From assembly GCA_902364065.1 (NCBI GenBank), contig CABJCJ010000006.1:43495-107494 (forward strand): a stretch of 64,000 bases of DNA, given 5' to 3'. The DNA comes from Veillonellaceae bacterium SB90 (GTDB taxonomy: Bacteria > Bacillota > Negativicutes > Selenomonadales > Selenomonadaceae). A program made the position numbers and the translations under genes. The number at the start of each line of letters is the position of its first letter. Positions within the stretch are counted from its first letter, which is position 1. The notes beneath the pieces were generated by a model. That model made no database searches. It was given only the letters and a program-made list of their open reading frames with translations, and had not been told where the DNA came from. Positions 17,370 to 27,211 of this stretch are shown here, in pieces.

Positions 17370-19889
17370 ATGCAACTACTCTATAATATAGCGGCTGTCA
17401 TCATCGTGGTGCTCGTCATCCCGATGTTCATGGTCCGCTCGGTGCGTGAGAAAGGCTTTGTCGAACGCATCCGGCAGAGCCTGGGCTTCTTCCCCGAGCA
17501 TGCACTCGACAAGGTTGAGAAGAAGGACTGCATCTGGGTGCATGCCGCTTCTGTCGGCGAGATCGTTGCGACCAGCCCGCTCATCAAGGAATTCCACAAG
17601 GAGTTCCCGAAGAGCCCGATCCTTGTCTCCGTGGTCACGACGAGCGGCTATGAGATGGCCAACCGCATCATCAAGGATGCCGACGCCATCATCTATTTCC
17701 CGCTCGATCTGCCATGGCTGGCTGGGCACGTGCTGCGGCGCATCCGTCCGCGCGTCTTCCTGCCGGTCGAAACGGAGCTCTGGCCGAACTTCCTCAAGAC
17801 GGCGCGCAAGATTCACGTGCCGGTCATGATGGTCAACGGCCGCATCAGCGACAAGAGCGTCAAGCAGTACAAGCACCTGCACAGCCTGCTGCGCGATATG
17901 ATCGGCACAGTCAAGCTCTTTGCGATGCAGTCGCCCATCGATGCGGAATACATCAAGCGCCTCGGGGCTCCGCCGGAGCTCGTGACGATTACGGGCAACA
18001 CGAAATTTGATCAGACGTATACGGATGTCAGCCCTGAGGAGAAGCAGGCCATCATCCGCAGCATGGGGCTGGAGCAGAACGATGGCATCTTCCTGGCCGG
18101 ATCGACGCATCGCGGGGAAGAAGAACCCGTGCTGCAGGCATTTTGCGCCGTGCGCAAGACGCACCCGCATGCGCGCCTCGTCATTGCGCCGCGTGAACTC
18201 CTGCGCACGACGGAAGTCGTTCATCTCTGCCGCAAGGCCGGCTTCACGGTCACGACGCGCACGCGCCTGCAGCATGAGGAGCCGCATGATGAGGACATCG
18301 TGATCCTCGATACCATCGGCGAGCTTGGACGCGTCTACAGCATCGGCGATGTGGTCTATGTCGGCGGCAGCCTCGTGCCGCATGGCGGCCACAACATTCT
18401 CGAGCCGGCCGCTCATGGCAAGGCCATCATCGTCGGTTCCCACATGTTCAACTTCAAGGATACGTATGCGCTCTTCAAGAACCGCGATGCCTGCATCACG
18501 GTCCACAACGGCGTCGAACTGGCCCGGGAGGTCACGCGCCTCTTCGACGAACCGGAGCACCGTCATCGCATGGAGGAGGAGACGCGCGCCATCGTCTCCG
18601 AGAACAAGGGCGCCTCGCGCAAATCCGCCATCCTCCTCCATCAGATGCTCGATGCATACGAGAGCTGTGCGGAGAATTTCCACCGGGTCCGATCGACGCA
18701 GAAGATCACGAACTTCCAGACCTATTTCATCGACCTTGTCCATAGTAAGAAGGTAGAGGGCTTCTTTCCCAATGTCATCATGGGGATTCTCTACATCTTC
18801 TCGCTGATTTACGGGCTGCTCGTCAATATCAAGCTGGCCGGATACAAATACGGGGTGTTCAAGCGTGACCATCTCGACTGTTTCGTCATCAGCCTGGGCA
18901 ATGTGACGGTCGGCGGTACGGGCAAGACGCCGACGGCGCAGCGTCTCGCACGGGATATCCGCGATATGGGCTACCGCGTCGTCATCCTCAACCGCGGCTA
19001 CCGCGCCAAGTGGCACGGCGATGTCGGCATTGTCTCCGATGGCCGCCGCCTGCACATGGATGCGGCGGAAGCCGGCGATGAAGCGTACATGCTCGCGAAG
19101 CACCTGCCGCAGGTCCCCGTGCTCATCGGCGCAGAACGCGCCAAGACGGGACGCTACGCGATGGAGCATTTCGGCGCTGAAGTCGCAATCCTCGACGACG
19201 GTTACCAGCACTGGCAGCTGGAGCGCGACCTCGATATCCTGCTCGTCGATGCGGTCAATGTCTTTGGCAACGGCTACATCCTGCCGCGCGGCACGCTGCG
19301 CGAGCCGGTTTCCCATATCAGCCGCGCCGATGTCTGCCTCATGACGAAGATCGATCAGGCGGCGGAGGGTTCCTGCGATTACATCCGCAAGACCGTCCAT
19401 CATTACAATCCGAAGGCGCAGATCTTTGAGAGCATCCATCAGCCGCGCTGCTTCATTCCCCTGTCGGACTGGTATGTGAATATCGCCGGTGAGGGCATTG
19501 ACGTCAGCCTCATGAAGGGCAAGCGCATCATGGCCGTCTCGGCCATCGGCAACCCTGCTTCGTTTGAACAGACGCTCTCGGATATCGGTGCCGTGATTGT
19601 CGAGAGCCTTCGCTATCCGGATCATCACGATTACACGATGTCCGAGATGGCCGATGTGTTCCAGCAGGCTGAAAATGTCGGCGTCGAGGCCATCGTAATC
19701 ACCGAGAAGGATGCCGTCAAGATTCCCGCGGATGTCGCGCGGGAGAAATGGTCCATCCCGGTCTACGTCATCTGCGTGGAGGTTACCTTCCAGCAGGAGG
19801 CGGAGAAGTTCAAGGATATGCTGCGCAAGCGGCTGGCTGAACGATTGGGTAGCCGAGAGAAAGAAGAGAAAGGATCGATTGAGTCATGA
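17370..19889 (+). CDS. Fused KDO transferase WaaA and tetraacyldisaccharide 4'-kinase LpxK
   Basis: One 839-residue open frame holding two lipid A enzymes. Residues about 1-430 are WaaA/KdtA (3-deoxy-D-manno-octulosonic acid transferase): an N-terminal membrane segment, the catalytic-Glu motif HAASVGEIVATSPL, and YVGGSLVPHGGHNILEPAA. A linker with a hydrophobic stretch at about 463-485 follows. Residues about 490-835 are LpxK, with P-loop GNVTVGGTGKTP near residue 510 and ILDDGYQHWQLERDLDILL. No stop or frameshift separates them. LpxK normally acts before WaaA, so the fusion could channel lipid IVA. The end overlaps kdsB by four bases. Confidence 0.92.
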   Translation: MQLLYNIAAVIIVVLVIPMFMVRSVREKGFVERIRQSLGFFPEHALDKVEKKDCIWVHAASVGEIVATSPLIKEFHKEFPKSPILVSVVTTSGYEMANRIIKDADAIIYFPLDLPWLAGHVLRRIRPRVFLPVETELWPNFLKTARKIHVPVMMVNGRISDKSVKQYKHLHSLLRDMIGTVKLFAMQSPIDAEYIKRLGAPPELVTITGNTKFDQTYTDVSPEEKQAIIRSMGLEQNDGIFLAGSTHRGEEEPVLQAFCAVRKTHPHARLVIAPRELLRTTEVVHLCRKAGFTVTTRTRLQHEEPHDEDIVILDTIGELGRVYSIGDVVYVGGSLVPHGGHNILEPAAHGKAIIVGSHMFNFKDTYALFKNRDACITVHNGVELAREVTRLFDEPEHRHRMEEETRAIVSENKGASRKSAILLHQMLDAYESCAENFHRVRSTQKITNFQTYFIDLVHSKKVEGFFPNVIMGILYIFSLIYGLLVNIKLAGYKYGVFKRDHLDCFVISLGNVTVGGTGKTPTAQRLARDIRDMGYRVVILNRGYRAKWHGDVGIVSDGRRLHMDAAEAGDEAYMLAKHLPQVPVLIGAERAKTGRYAMEHFGAEVAILDDGYQHWQLERDLDILLVDAVNVFGNGYILPRGTLREPVSHISRADVCLMTKIDQAAEGSCDYIRKTVHHYNPKAQIFESIHQPRCFIPLSDWYVNIAGEGIDVSLMKGKRIMAVSAIGNPASFEQTLSDIGAVIVESLRYPDHHDYTMSEMADVFQQAENVGVEAIVITEKDAVKIPADVAREKWSIPVYVICVEVTFQQEAEKFKDMLRKRLAERLGSREKEEKGSIES

Positions 19890-20620
19890 AGGTTCTCTGT
19901 GTGATTCCGGCGCGTTATGCATCGACGCGCCTGCCCGGCAAGCCGCTCAAGGATATTGCCGGCAAACCGATGATCTGCCGTGTCTATGACCGCGCGTCTG
20001 AAGCGGAGAAAATCGCGGCCGCCATCGTAGCCACGGATGACGAACGCATTTATGAGGCCGTACGCCAGCATGGCGGGAAGGCTGTCATGACGCGTAAGGA
20101 CCATCCGACGGGGACGGACCGCCTGGCCGAAGTGGCGGAGAAGTATCCGGATGTCGATCTCATCATCAACGTCCAGGGCGATGAACCGCTCATTGAGCCG
20201 TCGCTCATCGATGAGCTGGCCGCAGCCTTTGAGGAGGATGCGGCGCTGCAGATGGCAACCGTCTGCACGGAAATCCAGGATAAGGAAGAACAGGAGAACC
20301 CGAATAACGTGAAGGTCGTCATGGACAAAAATGGCTATGCCCTTTATTTCTCGCGTTCCCTGATGCCGTATCCGCGCCACGCGGGCACGCCCGTGTACAA
20401 GCACATCGGCATCTATGCCTACAAGCGCGACTTCCTGCTCCGCTATGCGAAAATGGAGGAAACACCGCTTGAGCATGCAGAAAGCCTCGAGCAGCTGCGG
20501 GCCCTTGAAAACGGCTACCGCATCAAGGTCATCAAGACGCCCTACCGTTTTGTCGGCGTCGATACGGAGGAGGATCTCGCGAAGGTAAACGAGATTTTCC
20601 GTCAGATGGCCAACGCGTAA
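19886..20620 (+). CDS. kdsB: 3-deoxy-manno-octulosonate cytidylyltransferase
   Basis: A 244-residue CMP-KDO synthetase that activates KDO for WaaA. The opening [15 protein letters not shown], the block TDDERI and [12 protein letters not shown] are the family motifs, with [11 protein letters not shown] near residue 175. The ATG overlaps the previous gene's stop (ATGA), so translation is probably coupled. Length is typical. Confidence 0.97.
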   Translation: MKVLCVIPARYASTRLPGKPLKDIAGKPMICRVYDRASEAEKIAAAIVATDDERIYEAVRQHGGKAVMTRKDHPTGTDRLAEVAEKYPDVDLIINVQGDEPLIEPSLIDELAAAFEEDAALQMATVCTEIQDKEEQENPNNVKVVMDKNGYALYFSRSLMPYPRHAGTPVYKHIGIYAYKRDFLLRYAKMEETPLEHAESLEQLRALENGYRIKVIKTPYRFVGVDTEEDLAKVNEIFRQMANA

Positions 20621-20687
20621 CACGACAGATGGGCCGGCCGTTCAGGTGCCGGCTGTTCCTTGCGAAAGAAAGTGGAAGGTGAATGAT

Positions 20688-21512
20688 ATGAATAAGGTCA
20701 AAGTTGGGAATTTCATGATTGGCGAAGGCGAGCCGCTGGCTCTTTTGGCTGGCCCCTGCGTTCTTGAGGGCATGGACCGCTGCCTGCTGATCGGCCGCAC
20801 CATCAAGGAAATCTGCGAGCGTCTCGGCATCAATTACGTTTTCAAGGCATCGTTTGATAAGGCAAACCGCTCGTCCTTCCACAGCTTCCGCGGTCCGGGC
20901 CTCGAGAAGGGCCTGGAGATGCTGCAGGGCATCAAGAATGAGCTCGGCGTGCCGGTCGTGACGGATATTCATGAGACGTATCAGGCCGCTCCGGCGGCGG
21001 AGGTCGCCGACATCCTGCAGATCCCGGCCTTCCTGTGCCGTCAGACGGATCTCCTGCACGCAGCTGCCCAGACGGGCCGCGTCGTCAATGTCAAGAAAGG
21101 CCAGTTCCTGGCGCCGGAAGACATGCGCAATGTCGTCGACAAGCTCCATGAGAGCGGCTGCGATCAGATGATGCTCACGGAGCGCGGCGCGTCCTTCGGC
21201 TACCACAACCTCGTCGTCGATATGCGCAGCCTGCCCATCATGCGCAGCTTCGGTTATCCGGTCGTCTTCGACGGCACGCACAGTGTTCAGCTGCCGGGCG
21301 GCAACGGCACGACGTCGGCGGGCAACCGCGAATATGTGGAATACCTCGTGCGCGCGGCCGTCGGTGTCGGCGTCGACGCCCTGTTCCTCGAGGTCCACGA
21401 CAATCCGGAGGAGGCACTTTCCGATGGTGCCAACATGGTTTATCTTGACAAGCTGGAAGGCCTCCTGAAGGATGCCCTGGCTATTCACAAATACGTACAT
21501 CATCAGGCGTGA
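20688..21512 (+). CDS. kdsA: 3-deoxy-8-phosphooctulonate synthase
   Basis: A 274-residue KDO-8-phosphate synthase condensing arabinose 5-phosphate and phosphoenolpyruvate. Family motifs are [40 protein letters not shown] and the C-terminal [13 protein letters not shown] Cys in AGPCV hints at, but does not prove, the metal-dependent type. The ATG at 20688 (GGAAGGTGA upstream) is preferred to a start at 20646. Confidence 0.96.
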   Translation: MNKVKVGNFMIGEGEPLALLAGPCVLEGMDRCLLIGRTIKEICERLGINYVFKASFDKANRSSFHSFRGPGLEKGLEMLQGIKNELGVPVVTDIHETYQAAPAAEVADILQIPAFLCRQTDLLHAAAQTGRVVNVKKGQFLAPEDMRNVVDKLHESGCDQMMLTERGASFGYHNLVVDMRSLPIMRSFGYPVVFDGTHSVQLPGGNGTTSAGNREYVEYLVRAAVGVGVDALFLEVHDNPEEALSDGANMVYLDKLEGLLKDALAIHKYVHHQA

Positions 21513-21526
21513 GAGGAGCGGGAAAC

Positions 21527-22495
21527 GTGATCAAGGAAAAGGCAATTGAGACTCTCGATATCGAAGGCAAGGCGGTGCTGGCACTCAAGGACCGCATCGG
21601 CGATGAATTCGTTGCGGCCGTGCGCTGCATCCTGGATTGTCCGGCACGCGTCGTCGTGACGGGCATGGGCAAATCGGGCCATGTGGGCCGCAAGATTGCG
21701 GCCACGCTCGCCAGCACGGGCACGCCATCGTTCTTCATGCATCCGGCCGAGGCGTTCCACGGCGACCTCGGCATGGTCACGGAGAAGGATATCGTCATCG
21801 CGATTTCCAACAGCGGGGAATCGACGGAAGTCGTCAACATCCTGCCCATCATCCGCCGCATCGGTGCGACGATCATCGCGATGAGCGGCCGCCGCGACTC
21901 CCAGCTCGGCAAGTTCTGCGATTACTTCATCGACATCAGTGTCGAGCGCGAAGCCTGCCCGCTCGGCCTCGCGCCGACGGCCAGCACGACGGCAACGCTC
22001 GCCATGGGTGATGCCATCGCGATGGCACTCATGTCGGAACGCAATTTCACGAAGCAGGATTTTGCACTCTATCATCCGGGCGGAGCCCTGGGCCGCAGAT
22101 TGCTGCTCAAGGTGGAGAATGTCATGCATACGGGTGAAGAGAATCCGCTCATCCACTGCGGCAAGACGGCCAAGGATGCGCTTTTCGTCATGACGGACAA
22201 GGGCCTCGGCGCCGTTTCCGTCATTGATGACGACGGCAAGTTCGTCGGACTCATCACCGATGGCATCATTCGCCGTGCGCTGGCCAAGGATTACAAGTTC
22301 CTAGATGAAGCCGTCGAGAACATCATGTTCAAGGAACCGCTGACCATTGCACCGCAGCAGATGGCGGCGGCGGCGCTCTCCGTCATGGAGAAGCACAAGC
22401 CTCGTCCCGTTACGGTCCTGCCAGTCATCGATGAGAAGGGCGTGCCGGTCGGTATCGTGCATCTGACCGACCTCCTGCGTCAGGGAGTGGTCTGA
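21527..22495 (+). CDS. kdsD: Arabinose-5-phosphate isomerase KdsD/KpsF
   Basis: A 322-residue enzyme converting ribulose 5-phosphate to arabinose 5-phosphate. An SIS domain (about 30-165; VVVTGMGKSGHVGRKIAATL, SNSGESTEVV) is followed by two CBS domains (about 200-320). The GTG at 21527 is chosen because AGGAG lies eight bases upstream; an earlier GTG at 21509 overlaps the kdsA stop. It supplies the substrate for kdsA next door. Confidence 0.94.
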   Translation: MIKEKAIETLDIEGKAVLALKDRIGDEFVAAVRCILDCPARVVVTGMGKSGHVGRKIAATLASTGTPSFFMHPAEAFHGDLGMVTEKDIVIAISNSGESTEVVNILPIIRRIGATIIAMSGRRDSQLGKFCDYFIDISVEREACPLGLAPTASTTATLAMGDAIAMALMSERNFTKQDFALYHPGGALGRRLLLKVENVMHTGEENPLIHCGKTAKDALFVMTDKGLGAVSVIDDDGKFVGLITDGIIRRALAKDYKFLDEAVENIMFKEPLTIAPQQMAAAALSVMEKHKPRPVTVLPVIDEKGVPVGIVHLTDLLRQGVV

Positions 22496-22496
22496 T

Positions 22497-23057
22497 ATGG
22501 AATTTACAGCAGAAGCGATTCGCCGCGCCGAAAAGGTACGGCTTATCATCTTTGATGTCGATGGCGTCCTGACGGACGGCGGCATCTATATCGGTGCGGA
22601 GGGCGAACTCTTCAAGCCGTTTTTCTGCCGCGACGGCCTCGGCGTGACCATGGCACACCGTTCGGGCCTCAAGACGGCAATCATCACGGGCCGCCAGTCG
22701 CGTCATCTCCTGTACCGCGCACAGGAACTCCACATCACGGAGGTCTTCCAGGGCAATCTCGACAAGCGTGCGGCTTATCGGGAATTGAAGGCAAAGCTGG
22801 GCCTTGCCGATGAGGAAATCGCTTACTTTGGCGATGACCTCGTAGACCTGGCCATCATGCGCCAGGTCGGGTTCCCGGCAGCCGTGGGCGATGCTGTGCC
22901 GGAGGTGCGGGAGGCTGCCGTGGCCGTCTCGGGGTTCCCGGGCGGGCATGGCGCCGTGCGCGAGCTCATCGAGTTCATCCTCAAGGCACAGGGCAAGTGG
23001 CAGGCGCTCCTCGATGATTTCAAGGCACTCGACGAGGCGGACGGCCTCGCACAGTGA
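22497..23057 (+). CDS. kdsC: 3-deoxy-manno-octulosonate-8-phosphatase
   Basis: A 186-residue HAD-family phosphatase releasing KDO from KDO-8-phosphate. The nucleophile motif is IIFDVDGVLTDGGIYIG, followed by AIITGRQS (motif II Thr) and the FGDDLVDLAIM aspartates. No cap domain is present, as expected for KdsC. It begins immediately after kdsD, completing kdsB-A-D-C. Confidence 0.95.
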   Translation: MEFTAEAIRRAEKVRLIIFDVDGVLTDGGIYIGAEGELFKPFFCRDGLGVTMAHRSGLKTAIITGRQSRHLLYRAQELHITEVFQGNLDKRAAYRELKAKLGLADEEIAYFGDDLVDLAIMRQVGFPAAVGDAVPEVREAAVAVSGFPGGHGAVRELIEFILKAQGKWQALLDDFKALDEADGLAQ

Positions 23058-23113
23058 ACGCCCCGTGATGATACGGGATATTATTTGCGAACGACATTGG
23101 AGGCATTTCATCC

Positions 23114-24028
23114 ATGCAGTATAAACTTGTGATGTTCTTGAGCAAGGTAGCCTGCCATACGCCTTACCGGCTGCTGATGGCAATCGGCTATGTGCTCGGC
23201 AATCTCTACTATCTCCTCGTCAAGAAGGAGCGGGAGCGCGCAGTGGCGCAGATGATGCCGGCTCTCGGCATTCCGGAGCAGGAAGCGCGCCTCCTGGTGC
23301 GCGCATCCTTTGTGAATCTCGCGCGCAACGTGCTGGAAATCCTCTATATGCCGCATCTCAATGAAAAGAACTTTGAGCAGTACATCGAGATCGATCATCT
23401 GGAGCGGCTCAAGGCGGCGCTGGCCGAAGGGCATGGCGTGGCCATCGTAACGGGTCACATCGGCACGTGGGAATGGCTTTCGGCTGCCTTCACGCTCAAT
23501 GGCCTGCCGGTCACGGCCATCGCCAAGCCGCAGCCGAACATGCAGTACACGTATGCGCTCAACGATTTGCGCAAGACGATCCACGTCGAGATTTTCTCGC
23601 GCGGCACGAGCGAGCTTATCGCAGCGGCCCGGGCGCTCAAGAGCGGCAAGATCCTGGGCTTCCTCGTCGATCAGGATGCGGGCCCCGGCGGTGCGTTTCT
23701 GCCGTTCCTCGGCCGCATTGCCGCGACGCCGATGGGGCCTGCTGTCTTTGCCCGCAAGTTCAACTCGCCGGTGCTGCCGGCTTTCATCCTGCGACAGCCG
23801 AATGGCAAGCACAAGGTTGTCGTCGGCGAGGTCATGCGGTATCATGATACAGGGGATACTGACAAGGATCTCCTGGAACTCACGGCGCGCATGACGAAAG
23901 TCGTGGAGAACATCATCCGCGAGAATCCGACGCAGTGGCTCTGGTTCCAGAAACGCTGGAACACGAAGCCGGAGCAGCAGAAAACCGGCAAGCACCATAC
24001 GGTAAGGGGGCAGGAAAGCAAGAAATGA
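23114..24028 (+). CDS. LpxL/HtrB-type lipid A acyltransferase (copy 2)
   Basis: A 304-residue lauroyl/myristoyl-type acyltransferase for lipid A. It has an N-terminal membrane segment, the HX4E motif in TGHIGTWEWLSA, a later LVDQDAGPGGAFLPFLG block and the family ending PTQWLWFQKRWNTKP. It follows KDO synthesis, fitting the KDO-dependent order of late acylation. Its stop overlaps the start of lptC. Sequence similarity to copy 1 at 10258 is limited to family motifs by eye. Confidence 0.9.
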   Translation: MQYKLVMFLSKVACHTPYRLLMAIGYVLGNLYYLLVKKERERAVAQMMPALGIPEQEARLLVRASFVNLARNVLEILYMPHLNEKNFEQYIEIDHLERLKAALAEGHGVAIVTGHIGTWEWLSAAFTLNGLPVTAIAKPQPNMQYTYALNDLRKTIHVEIFSRGTSELIAAARALKSGKILGFLVDQDAGPGGAFLPFLGRIAATPMGPAVFARKFNSPVLPAFILRQPNGKHKVVVGEVMRYHDTGDTDKDLLELTARMTKVVENIIRENPTQWLWFQKRWNTKPEQQKTGKHHTVRGQESKK

Positions 24029-24591
24029 ATGGGAAACAAAAAGCCCTTGTGGCACTTGGTCTGCTTCTCTTTGTCTGCCTCGTGGTCTGGGCCGTGCGGA
24101 CAGTCCCGGAGACGCCGCAGGTCAACAAGGACCAGAATGACGGCCCGAAGGTCATGTCGTACGATAACAACACCATCAGCGAAGAGAAGGATGGCGTGAA
24201 GATCTGGGATCTGACGGCTGACCACATCGATGTCGATATCGATACGCGCAACGCGGAGATGACCGGGATCACCGGGCATTTTTACCAGCAGGACGGCCGT
24301 TCGGCCGAGGTCAAGGCAGACCATGCTTCGTACGACAATACGAGCAAGGATATCGAAATCGACGGCAATGTCATCATCACGACGAGTGACGGTGCTGAGC
24401 TGACGAGCGACCAGCTCCTGTGGACTGCTGAGCAGCAGATGCTCTCGGCTGTCGGTCAGGCCAAGGTTTCGAATGATACAATCCGGGCCTGGGGCGATCG
24501 CATCGACAGTACGGACGGATTCAAGAAAATCAAGATTTCTGGCAAGGCCCATATTGAGAAACTGTTGGAAGGGGAGAAGACGCAACAATGA
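24025..24591 (+). CDS. lptC: LPS export protein LptC
   Basis: A 188-residue bitopic protein. One N-terminal membrane span (ALVALGLLLFVCLVVWAV) is followed by a periplasmic beta-jellyroll with the LptC-type pattern KIWDLTADHIDVDI, VKADHASYDNTSKDIEIDGNV and LLWTAEQQMLS. LptC passes LPS from the inner-membrane LptBFG complex to LptA. The ATG at 24025 overlaps the upstream stop (ATGA) and the end overlaps lptA, so coupling is likely. Confidence 0.88.
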   Translation: MNGKQKALVALGLLLFVCLVVWAVRTVPETPQVNKDQNDGPKVMSYDNNTISEEKDGVKIWDLTADHIDVDIDTRNAEMTGITGHFYQQDGRSAEVKADHASYDNTSKDIEIDGNVIITTSDGAELTSDQLLWTAEQQMLSAVGQAKVSNDTIRAWGDRIDSTDGFKKIKISGKAHIEKLLEGEKTQQ

Positions 24592-25283
24592 AGAATGGTA
24601 AACTGAAAGGGCTGCTCATTGCCCTGGCCGCTTTGACTTCCCTGCAGATGGGGACAATCTATGCGGCCGAGAGCGGGGATGTCCCGGCATCCCTCGATGC
24701 CGATACGCTGGAATACGACATGAATACCGGTGAGGCCGTGGCCGTTGGCAACGTGCTCCTGAAGCGTGGAACGTCGAAGGTGGCCGGTGCGCATGCCACG
24801 TATAATTCCAAGACGCAGGCCGCCACGGTTGACGGTAACGTCATCGCCGTGCGCGATGATCTGCGCATGACCTGCGATCACCTGATGTCCGATGGCCAGG
24901 AGCACATGATGGCGACGGGCAATGTTCATGCGACGCAGGGCGACAAGAGCTTCTCCGGTGAGCAGGTGGACTATTTCCCGCAGCAGAATGACTACGTGGT
25001 CATCGATCGCGGCGGCACGATGACGCAGGGCGACGATACCTTCACGGCAAACCGCATCTACGGCTGGCTCAAGGATGAGCATTACATCGGCCAGGGCAAT
25101 GCCCACGTGGTAAGCCCGTCCCGCGGCATGGAAGCCGGCGGTGACCAGATGGATTACTACGGCAAGGAAGATAAAAAGGCGGTCATCACGGGCAATGCCT
25201 GGGCTGTACAGGAAAATAACACAATGCGCAGCAACCGCATGACGATTTATCTTGCCGATGACGGGTCAGCTAAGGTACAATAA
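24588..25283 (+). CDS. lptA: LPS transport periplasmic protein LptA (OstA-like)
   Basis: A 231-residue secreted protein with a signal peptide ending near TIYAAES and repeated OstA/LptA beta-jellyroll units (LDADTLEYDMNTGEAVAVGN, VDGNVIAVRDDLRMTCDHL, MATGNVHATQGD). LptA oligomers bridge the periplasm for LPS. It overlaps lptC by four bases. It is longer than E. coli LptA (185 residues), with one or two additional repeat units. Confidence 0.88.
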   Translation: MKNGKLKGLLIALAALTSLQMGTIYAAESGDVPASLDADTLEYDMNTGEAVAVGNVLLKRGTSKVAGAHATYNSKTQAATVDGNVIAVRDDLRMTCDHLMSDGQEHMMATGNVHATQGDKSFSGEQVDYFPQQNDYVVIDRGGTMTQGDDTFTANRIYGWLKDEHYIGQGNAHVVSPSRGMEAGGDQMDYYGKEDKKAVITGNAWAVQENNTMRSNRMTIYLADDGSAKVQ

Positions 25284-25325
25284 AGTGATGGAAATAGCGT
25301 AAGGCGTATGTTGGAGGACACGATT

Positions 25326-26045
25326 TTGCATATCGAGGCAAGAAACCTGGTAAAGACATTCAAGAAGCGCACGGTGGTTGACCGCGTGTCTCTGCGCGTG
25401 GAAAAAGGGGCGATTGTCGGCCTTTTGGGGCCGAATGGCGCGGGCAAGACCACGACATTTTACATGATTGTCGGCCTGGAACGTCCGACGTCCGGCGAGG
25501 TATTCCTGTCGGATGTCAATATCACGGACGAGCCGATGTATCACCGTGCAGCTCTGGGCATCAGTTATCTGACGCAGGAAGCCTCGATTTTCCGCAAACT
25601 GACCGTCGACGAGAATATCAAGGCCATCCTGGAGACGACAAAGCTCTCGCGGGCTGAACAGAAAGACAAGCTCGAGGAACTCCTCGAGGAATTTCATATC
25701 ACGCATGTGCGGGAACGCAAGGGCACGGAACTCTCCGGCGGCGAGCGCCGACGTGTGGAGATTGCGCGCTGCCTGGCTCTCGAACCGCAGTTCATCCTGC
25801 TCGATGAGCCGTTTGCCGGCGTCGATCCGCTGGCCGTGGCCGACATTCAGGAAATCATCCAGTATCTCCGGGAACGTGGCATGGGCATCCTCATCACGGA
25901 CCACAACGTCCGCGAGACGCTGCAGATCGTCGACCGCGCTTACATCCTCAACAGCGGCAAGATCCTGCTGGAGGGCGACAGCCAGACGATTGCCAACAGC
26001 CCGGTAGCAAAGAAATTCTACCTCGGCGATAATTTCACGTTGTAA
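25326..26045 (+). CDS. lptB: LPS export ABC transporter ATP-binding protein LptB
   Basis: A 239-residue ATPase powering LPS extraction. Walker [13 protein letters not shown], signature [16 protein letters not shown] and Walker [14 protein letters not shown] match LptB, as does [10 protein letters not shown]. The TTG at 25326 is preferred because GGAGG lies eight bases upstream; an in-frame ATG at 25308 has a weaker site and would add six residues. Confidence 0.94.
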   Translation: MHIEARNLVKTFKKRTVVDRVSLRVEKGAIVGLLGPNGAGKTTTFYMIVGLERPTSGEVFLSDVNITDEPMYHRAALGISYLTQEASIFRKLTVDENIKAILETTKLSRAEQKDKLEELLEEFHITHVRERKGTELSGGERRRVEIARCLALEPQFILLDEPFAGVDPLAVADIQEIIQYLRERGMGILITDHNVRETLQIVDRAYILNSGKILLEGDSQTIANSPVAKKFYLGDNFTL

Positions 26046-26059
26046 CGGAGAGACAAGCC

Positions 26060-27154
26060 ATGCACATCAGAATCCTAGACAAGTATATATTCAGGGAAGT
26101 GTTCAAGGCTTTCCTCTTCGGCATCTGCGCGTTCTCGGCCGTATTCATCGGCTCCGGTACGCTCTTCAAGATTGCCAAGTACATCACCGACTACGGCGCT
26201 TCGCTGCCGGCCGTCGTCAAGATCTTCATTTTCGGGCTGCCGTCCGTTATCATGTGGACTTTCCCGATGTCCATGCTGCTCGCCACGCTGCTGACGTTCG
26301 GCCGTTTGTCGAGTTCCAGTGAGATCACGGCCATGAAATCCTGTGGTATCGGTTTTTACCGCATCGCGGCACCTGCCGTGCTCATGGGCCTCATCGTCAG
26401 CATCGGCGCCATCGCGTTCAACGAGTACGTGGTGCCGTGGGCCAATACGGCTTACCGCAACGTGCTCTACTATGAGATCCAGGGCAACAACGGCATGAAG
26501 TCCCAGGAACACATCATCCTCAAGGATATCGAGAACGGGAAGATCCAGCGCCTCGTCTACGCGCGCCGTTACGATGGCGATACACAGACGCTGCAGGGCG
26601 TGACGATGCAGGATTTCAACGAAGAGGGCAAGGTCCGTCACGTGGAGAATGCCGAGTACGCCGAGTACAGCATGGACAAATGGGTCATGCACAACGGCAT
26701 GCTCTATGACATCTCGGAGGGCCAGAGCGAGCACAGCATGCGCTTTGATACGCAGGTGCTGCCGATCAAGGCCAATCCGAAGCAGATCGTGCGGGAACAG
26801 AAGGATCCGGAAGAACTCACGATGAAAGAACTGCGTGCTCAGATCAACATCATGAAGACGCAGTATGTCGATACGAACAAGCTTGAGGCAGAGCTCTATC
26901 AGCGCATCACGGTGCCGATGGCGAGCCTGATCTTCGCGCTCATCGGCGTGCCGCTGGGGCTGCAGCCGACGCGCAACAGTTCATCGGCCGGCTTTGCGAT
27001 GAGCGTCATCATCATTTTCTTCTATTACGCGCTGATGACGATGGGCAATGCCCTGGCGCGCAGCGGCATGCTGGCGCCGCTTATCGCCGTCTGGATTCCG
27101 AATATTGTCGGACTGATAGCAGGCGTTATCCTCATACGCAGGGCATCCCGCTGA
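26060..27154 (+). CDS. LptF/LptG family permease (YjgP/YjgQ)
   Basis: A 364-residue permease with three N-terminal and three C-terminal membrane spans around a periplasmic domain (about 130-260). The opening LDKYIFREVFKAFLFG and MWTFPMSMLLATLLTFGRLSS (given in part) are typical. With LptB it extracts LPS from the inner membrane. Only one LptF/G-type gene is present in the cluster, whereas E. coli has two. It is closer in layout to LptG, but I do not assign one symbol. Confidence 0.9.
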   Translation: MHIRILDKYIFREVFKAFLFGICAFSAVFIGSGTLFKIAKYITDYGASLPAVVKIFIFGLPSVIMWTFPMSMLLATLLTFGRLSSSSEITAMKSCGIGFYRIAAPAVLMGLIVSIGAIAFNEYVVPWANTAYRNVLYYEIQGNNGMKSQEHIILKDIENGKIQRLVYARRYDGDTQTLQGVTMQDFNEEGKVRHVENAEYAEYSMDKWVMHNGMLYDISEGQSEHSMRFDTQVLPIKANPKQIVREQKDPEELTMKELRAQINIMKTQYVDTNKLEAELYQRITVPMASLIFALIGVPLGLQPTRNSSSAGFAMSVIIIFFYYALMTMGNALARSGMLAPLIAVWIPNIVGLIAGVILIRRASR

Positions 27155-27211
27155 TCCGGGGCCTGTCGCTGCGGGAGCAGAAAAACATTCAGGAAAGGTG
27201 GCAGAAACAGG

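Noticed and set aside
17376..19628. Long - strand open frame opposite waaA-lpxK
   Set aside because: Asp/His/Arg-rich composition without motifs, no ribosome-binding site, and the + strand gene is certain.
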